Positions 3,668 through 6,447 of a stretch of DNA of 6,447 nt are shown here, one piece after another. Source of the stretch: Bacteroidales bacterium (GTDB lineage: Bacteria; Bacteroidota; Bacteroidia; Bacteroidales; UBA7960); the NCBI GenBank assembly GCA_007124575.1, contig SLEW01000283.1:1-6447 (forward strand), given 5' to 3'. The notes beneath the pieces are model-generated. The model had not been told where the DNA came from and searched no databases. It saw only the letters and a list, made by a program, of their open reading frames with translations. Within the stretch, counting starts at the first letter, position 1; every line of letters begins with the position of its first letter. The position numbers and the translations under genes are program-made.

Positions 3668-6447
3668 TCACTGATTGATCACTTGTATGCGCTTGTGTGT
3701 GCTTGCACCGTCGGTTTCAATAAGCAAGAGGTAGGATCCGGGCCTGATGTTTTCAAGGTTTAATATGGTTTTGCGGGCATTCACCTGTGCTTCGTCCACG
3801 ATTTGTCCCCGGATGTCGAGCAATTGCCAGTGACCAATCACAACTCCTGCTTCCAGGTAAATGTGGTCTGTTGCGGGGTTGGGGTAGGCCTTGATCCCCG
3901 GGTCCGCAAGATCCCCGGTGTTCACTGCCTCTTCAAATGATACGCTGACCGTGGCGTCTTCGTCGATCGCCAGGATCTCAAAATGATTCTCCGTAAGGTC
4001 TTCCACCGGGGTACCATGGTGATACCACGCCTCTACCCGGAAGCCAGGATCAGGCAGGGCAGTAAAGAACACATCTGCTCCCTGCTGCACTTCATCACCC
4101 GGATGGATCGGTGTGTCTCCGGCATGTGCTTCCAGGCTGCCATGGTTACCGTCCACATAAAAGTCAACCTGGTGCCGGATGGTGTCAAAGGTGACGGTTA
4201 CCTCCAGGTTTTTCTCCAGGTTGGGAATATGCAGGCTGTCGGTCGCGTGATCTTCCCACGCCTCTCCATTCACGGTCCAGTGCAGGATGTCAAACCCTTC
4301 ATCCGGATGGGCCTGAAACAGGATGTCTGCGCCTTCTGGTACGCTGCTGCCCGGGTCGATCTCGTGTCCGTTGGCAAAGGCATGGATGTCGCCGTGTCCG
4401 TTTTCTGCAGCAAAATGCACCATCAGGTGGTTAGAAAGCCCGATGCGTGCCTGGATATTCCAGTCTCCATCAATATCAAACTCAGATAAACTGGTCCATG
4501 CTTCCGGGTCATCCACGTCCATCCGGATCAGGTTGCCTTTGCCATCGTGGTCGGTAACAGCATCGCGGGAAGCGGTGAATACGCCTTCTCCCGGATCGTC
4601 ATATTCGACGCCAATCCACAGCTCCTTGCCGGTGTCAATCAGGTGGGGTTCGTCCAGGTTGATTTCAACCCAGGTCTGTTCTTCGGGTGTAAACTCCTGG
4701 TGGAACACCTCTACCAGACTGTCCTGGTTTTCACCTTGCCATATCTTCAGTGCGGCCTCTGTCGGTTCGTTACCCATATGCAGCCGGAGCCTGTTAACCT
4801 GGAAGCCTTCATAGGGTAGCAGGTCTTCGGGCTCGTAACGGTGTGCGATCTGGTAGACTCCTCCGCCTCCGATACCGACATGACCCTCATGGATGCCATC
4901 GTCCCAATGCACCCAGTCGAAAGAGGCGCCGGAATCTTCCATGAAGAAGAAGGTGACGGACTGGTTCTCCCCATCACGCGTGATTTGGGTAATGGGTTTT
5001 TGTGTGAGATCGCCTGACCAGGAGAGGGCACCCGGGGTGCTGCTGTCCGTAAAGCTCGTCTGGTTGCTGCTTCCCGGGAATGGTGTTTGTGCGGAGTTGA
5101 TGTTGCCGTAGCTCCAGGGCGGTCCGGTCGGATCTGTGTTGGCTCCGGCCGACACCGGATACATTTTTTGCGGGTGGCCCACATTGACTTCGTTGCCTGA
5201 GGTGGCGACCTCTTTGTGAACGTGGTAAATAATCATTCCTTCCCCCGGGATGTGGGTGTCGAAACTGATGTGGTGCCGGTTTTCCAGCAGGTAATATTCT
5301 CCGGGCGTGTTGGTGTTGAGCCGGTAAAAATGCTCGCTGTGTTCCACGCTGTTCAGCATGGTGACCGTGTCCGTTTGATTCAGGATCATTGGTGTGGCCC
5401 AGCCATAGGTATATGTTTTGGTGTAAGCATTGTGATGGGCAGGTGTGGCACCGCCGTTATTCCAGGTACCGCCGGCCATCATGTCCCATGAGCCGGTGCC
5501 GGTAAAGCTGCCACCCGACCCGTCGCCGTCGGTGTCATAATAGTCAGGAGCACCAAGGATATGGCCAAACTCGTGTCCGATGACCCCTATGCGGGTGATG
5601 TTCGTGCCTGAATTGCCGCGTAACTCGGGCGAGCATGCGTAACGGCTGATCCACACACCGTCGAGCTGCACGGGGTCGATGCTCCAGGCATGCGACCAGA
5701 TGGTGTTAGGCCCCCCGCCAGCTTCCTCGCCATAGCCGGCGAAGATCATATATATGCCGTCTACCCAGCCATTGCCGCTGTTGTCGTAGTCTGCATAATC
5801 CACATCAGGATCAGCCAGGTGAACGGCTTCCGTGGCCAGCTGCCTTGCCCCGCTCCAGGTGGCTCCATAATGTGCCATGTCGTGTTCAGCCGTGTAAGGG
5901 CCCGCCACATCCACGCTCAGATCGAACAGGCCGTACGAGTTTTCCAGGTAATACTCTTTCACGCTGCCCGAAGCCCCATCAAAGGAATAACCGATCTGAT
6001 TGAACAAGGCGTCAAAGTCTTCCTGCGTCTTCTGGAAGGGAACGTCTGCGGTTTCCATCAGGATGGCGATCAGGGTTTGTTCGCCGGTCGAAGGAAAGGA
6101 GCGGGCTGCGGCTTCCTCACGCATCTTCCATACTTCACGCATCATATCCACCTGCCGGTCACTGAAAAACAATCCGCGGTCCAGTTGCTCCAGGAACCGG
6201 CGCTCTTCCTGATCCCTGGTGGTCACGGGCGACACGCGCCGGCCACTTAAGACCAGGTCTCCGGCTTCATCCAGCCCGGCATACTCATAAAAACCATCCC
6301 GGTTGGCGAGAATTGTATAGCCATCGGGTGTTTCCGCCCAGTTGATGCGTTCATCCCCCTTAAGCTGAATGGTAATCACCCGGCCATCGGGCTGGGTGTA
6401 CTCCACGGGGTGCGGGTAAGCCGGGACAGCAGATGCAGGAGGTGTAT
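3668..6447 (-). CDS. M6-family (immune inhibitor A-like) secreted metalloprotease with T9SS sorting domain, 5'-truncated
   Basis: The frame is open to the right edge, so the start and signal peptide lie outside. The GTG at 6406 is an internal Val: the 13 codons before it (TPPASAVPAYPHP) continue the family's N-terminal pattern, AYPxPVxxTQPDG, and suggest a signal-peptidase site near ASA. Numbering here takes Val6406 as residue 1 of 912. Residues 1-60 are the pro-region start (TQPDGR, GDER, DGYTIL). The catalytic domain spans about 109-400, with VDGIYMIFAGYG (215-226), the zinc motif HEFGHILGAPD (278-288; ligands His278, His282 and probably Asp288, catalytic Glu279) and a Met-turn-like GSWDMMAGG (305-313). 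Acidic clusters at 206-216 and 291-295 may bind calcium. About 495-657 is a beta-rich domain I cannot name. Two bacterial repeat modules (660-826) precede a type A T9SS C-terminal domain (838-912). T9SS would move it across the outer membrane as an extracellular endoprotease. It is very acidic (about 148 Asp+Glu, 47 Lys+Arg). Confidence 0.93.
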   Translation of the reverse strand, partial: TPPASAVPAYPHPVEYTQPDGRVITIQLKGDERINWAETPDGYTILANRDGFYEYAGLDEAGDLVLSGRRVSPVTTRDQEERRFLEQLDRGLFFSDRQVDMMREVWKMREEAAARSFPSTGEQTLIAILMETADVPFQKTQEDFDALFNQIGYSFDGASGSVKEYYLENSYGLFDLSVDVAGPYTAEHDMAHYGATWSGARQLATEAVHLADPDVDYADYDNSGNGWVDGIYMIFAGYGEEAGGGPNTIWSHAWSIDPVQLDGVWISRYACSPELRGNSGTNITRIGVIGHEFGHILGAPDYYDTDGDGSGGSFTGTGSWDMMAGGTWNNGGATPAHHNAYTKTYTYGWATPMILNQTDTVTMLNSVEHSEHFYRLNTNTPGEYYLLENRHHISFDTHIPGEGMIIYHVHKEVATSGNEVNVGHPQKMYPVSAGANTDPTGPPWSYGNINSAQTPFPGSSNQTSFTDSSTPGALSWSGDLTQKPITQITRDGENQSVTFFFMEDSGASFDWVHWDDGIHEGHVGIGGGGVYQIAHRYEPEDLLPYEGFQVNRLRLHMGNEPTEAALKIWQGENQDSLVEVFHQEFTPEEQTWVEINLDEPHLIDTGKELWIGVEYDDPGEGVFTASRDAVTDHDGKGNLIRMDVDDPEAWTSLSEFDIDGDWNIQARIGLSNHLMVHFAAENGHGDIHAFANGHEIDPGSSVPEGADILFQAHPDEGFDILHWTVNGEAWEDHATDSLHIPNLEKNLEVTVTFDTIRHQVDFYVDGNHGSLEAHAGDTPIHPGDEVQQGADVFFTALPDPGFRVEAWYHHGTPVEDLTENHFEILAIDEDATVSVSFEEAVNTGDLADPGIKAYPNPATDHIYLEAGVVIGHWQLLDIRGQIVDEAQVNARKTILNLENIRPGSYLLLIETDGASTHKRIQVINQ
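3671..3895 (-). other. T9SS (Por secretion) type A C-terminal sorting domain
   Basis: The last 75 residues begin IKAYPNPATDHIYLE and end STHKRIQVINQ, with WQLLDIRGQIV, the segment NLENIRPGSYLLLIE and a basic tail. These are the three landmarks of the type A sorting domain: YPNPA-box, LDxxGxxV and LxxxxPGxYLLxI. Proteins with this domain cross the outer membrane through the type IX system and are usually cleaved and anchored or released at the surface. The T9SS machinery itself is not in the window. Confidence 0.93.
3929..4429 (-). repeat. Two tandem bacterial repeat (InlB B-repeat-like) modules in the M6 protease
   Basis: Two modules of about 82 residues align end to end: VHFAAENGHGDIHAFANG with VDFYVDGNHGSLEAHAGD, then VPEGADILFQAHPDEGFDIL with VQQGADVFFTALPDPGFRVE, each closing with VTVTFD or VSVSFE. 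This GADVxFxAxPDxGFxVxxW pattern is that of the divergent InlB B-repeat/bacterial repeat family of cell-surface proteins. The repeats are diverged in DNA, so they are an old duplication. They probably form a spacer between the catalytic part and the sorting domain (inference). Confidence 0.75.
4436..4924 (-). other. Unassigned beta-rich accessory domain of the M6 protease
   Basis: Residues 495-657 (counted from Val6406) start with FDWVHWDDGIHEGHVGIGGG and alternate short predicted strands with Gly/Asp turns. A lectin-like beta-sandwich would fit: the WDDG opening, FQVNRLRLHM, ALKIWQG and ELWIGVEY segments resemble accessory domains seen after peptidase domains in Bacteroidota secreted proteins. 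I recognise the style but not a specific family, so binding to protein or glycan is only a guess. Confidence 0.45.
5543..5575 (-). other. Zinc-binding active site of the M6 protease (HExxHxxGxxD)
   Basis: These codons encode HEFGHILGAPD. The short-spacer HExxHxxGxxD form with Asp as probable third ligand, followed by YYD, is typical of M6 immune inhibitor A-like proteases and differs from the M3 arrangement in the neighbouring gene, so the two peptidases are not paralogues. All catalytic residues are intact, and the enzyme is expected to be active. Confidence 0.9.

Noticed and set aside
3666..3682. Small inverted repeat GATCA-CTGAT-TGATC overlapping the M6 stop codon, plus a direct GATCAC repeat
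   Set aside because: A 5-bp AT-rich stem without a following U-tract is not a credible terminator and is expected by chance.

Overview
The window looks like chromosomal DNA of a member of the Bacteroidota (Bacteroidetes). The evidence is a C-terminal type IX secretion (T9SS) sorting domain on a large secreted protease, a TAnnTTTG -7 promoter box upstream of each of the three genes whose start is visible, no Shine-Dalgarno-like leaders, and protein sequences typical of the phylum. The exported proteins are strongly acidic, which fits a marine or saline habitat (inference). I cannot name the genus.

Layout. Positions 1-461 (minus) hold the first 153 codons of a Cys/Met-metabolism PLP-dependent enzyme that runs off the left edge. 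Positions 462-724 are an AT-rich divergent promoter region. Positions 725-1333 (plus) encode riboflavin synthase alpha chain. Positions 1355-1402 form a perfect 22-bp inverted repeat with a 4-nt loop, a bidirectional intrinsic terminator between convergent genes. Positions 1421-3541 (minus) encode a complete M3-family dipeptidyl carboxypeptidase (Dcp type) with a lipoprotein signal. Positions 3542-3667 are a short promoter-bearing gap. Positions 3668-6447 (minus) encode a multidomain M6-family (immune inhibitor A-like) metalloprotease with a T9SS sorting domain, truncated at its N terminus by the right edge.

The two peptidases are codirectional. A plausible joint role is nutrient scavenging: the M6 enzyme, exported by T9SS, cuts proteins outside the cell, and the lipid-anchored M3 enzyme removes dipeptides from the resulting peptides. 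This is inference from location signals and family chemistry. Riboflavin synthase and the PLP enzyme are housekeeping functions with no visible link to the peptidases beyond adjacency.

I found no RNA gene, mobile element, CRISPR array or riboswitch, and nothing that looks like a previously undescribed system. The points most worth checking are the perfect terminator palindrome, the acidic bias confined to the exported proteins, the long leader of the PLP gene with competing pairings, and the unassigned beta-rich middle of the M6 protease.
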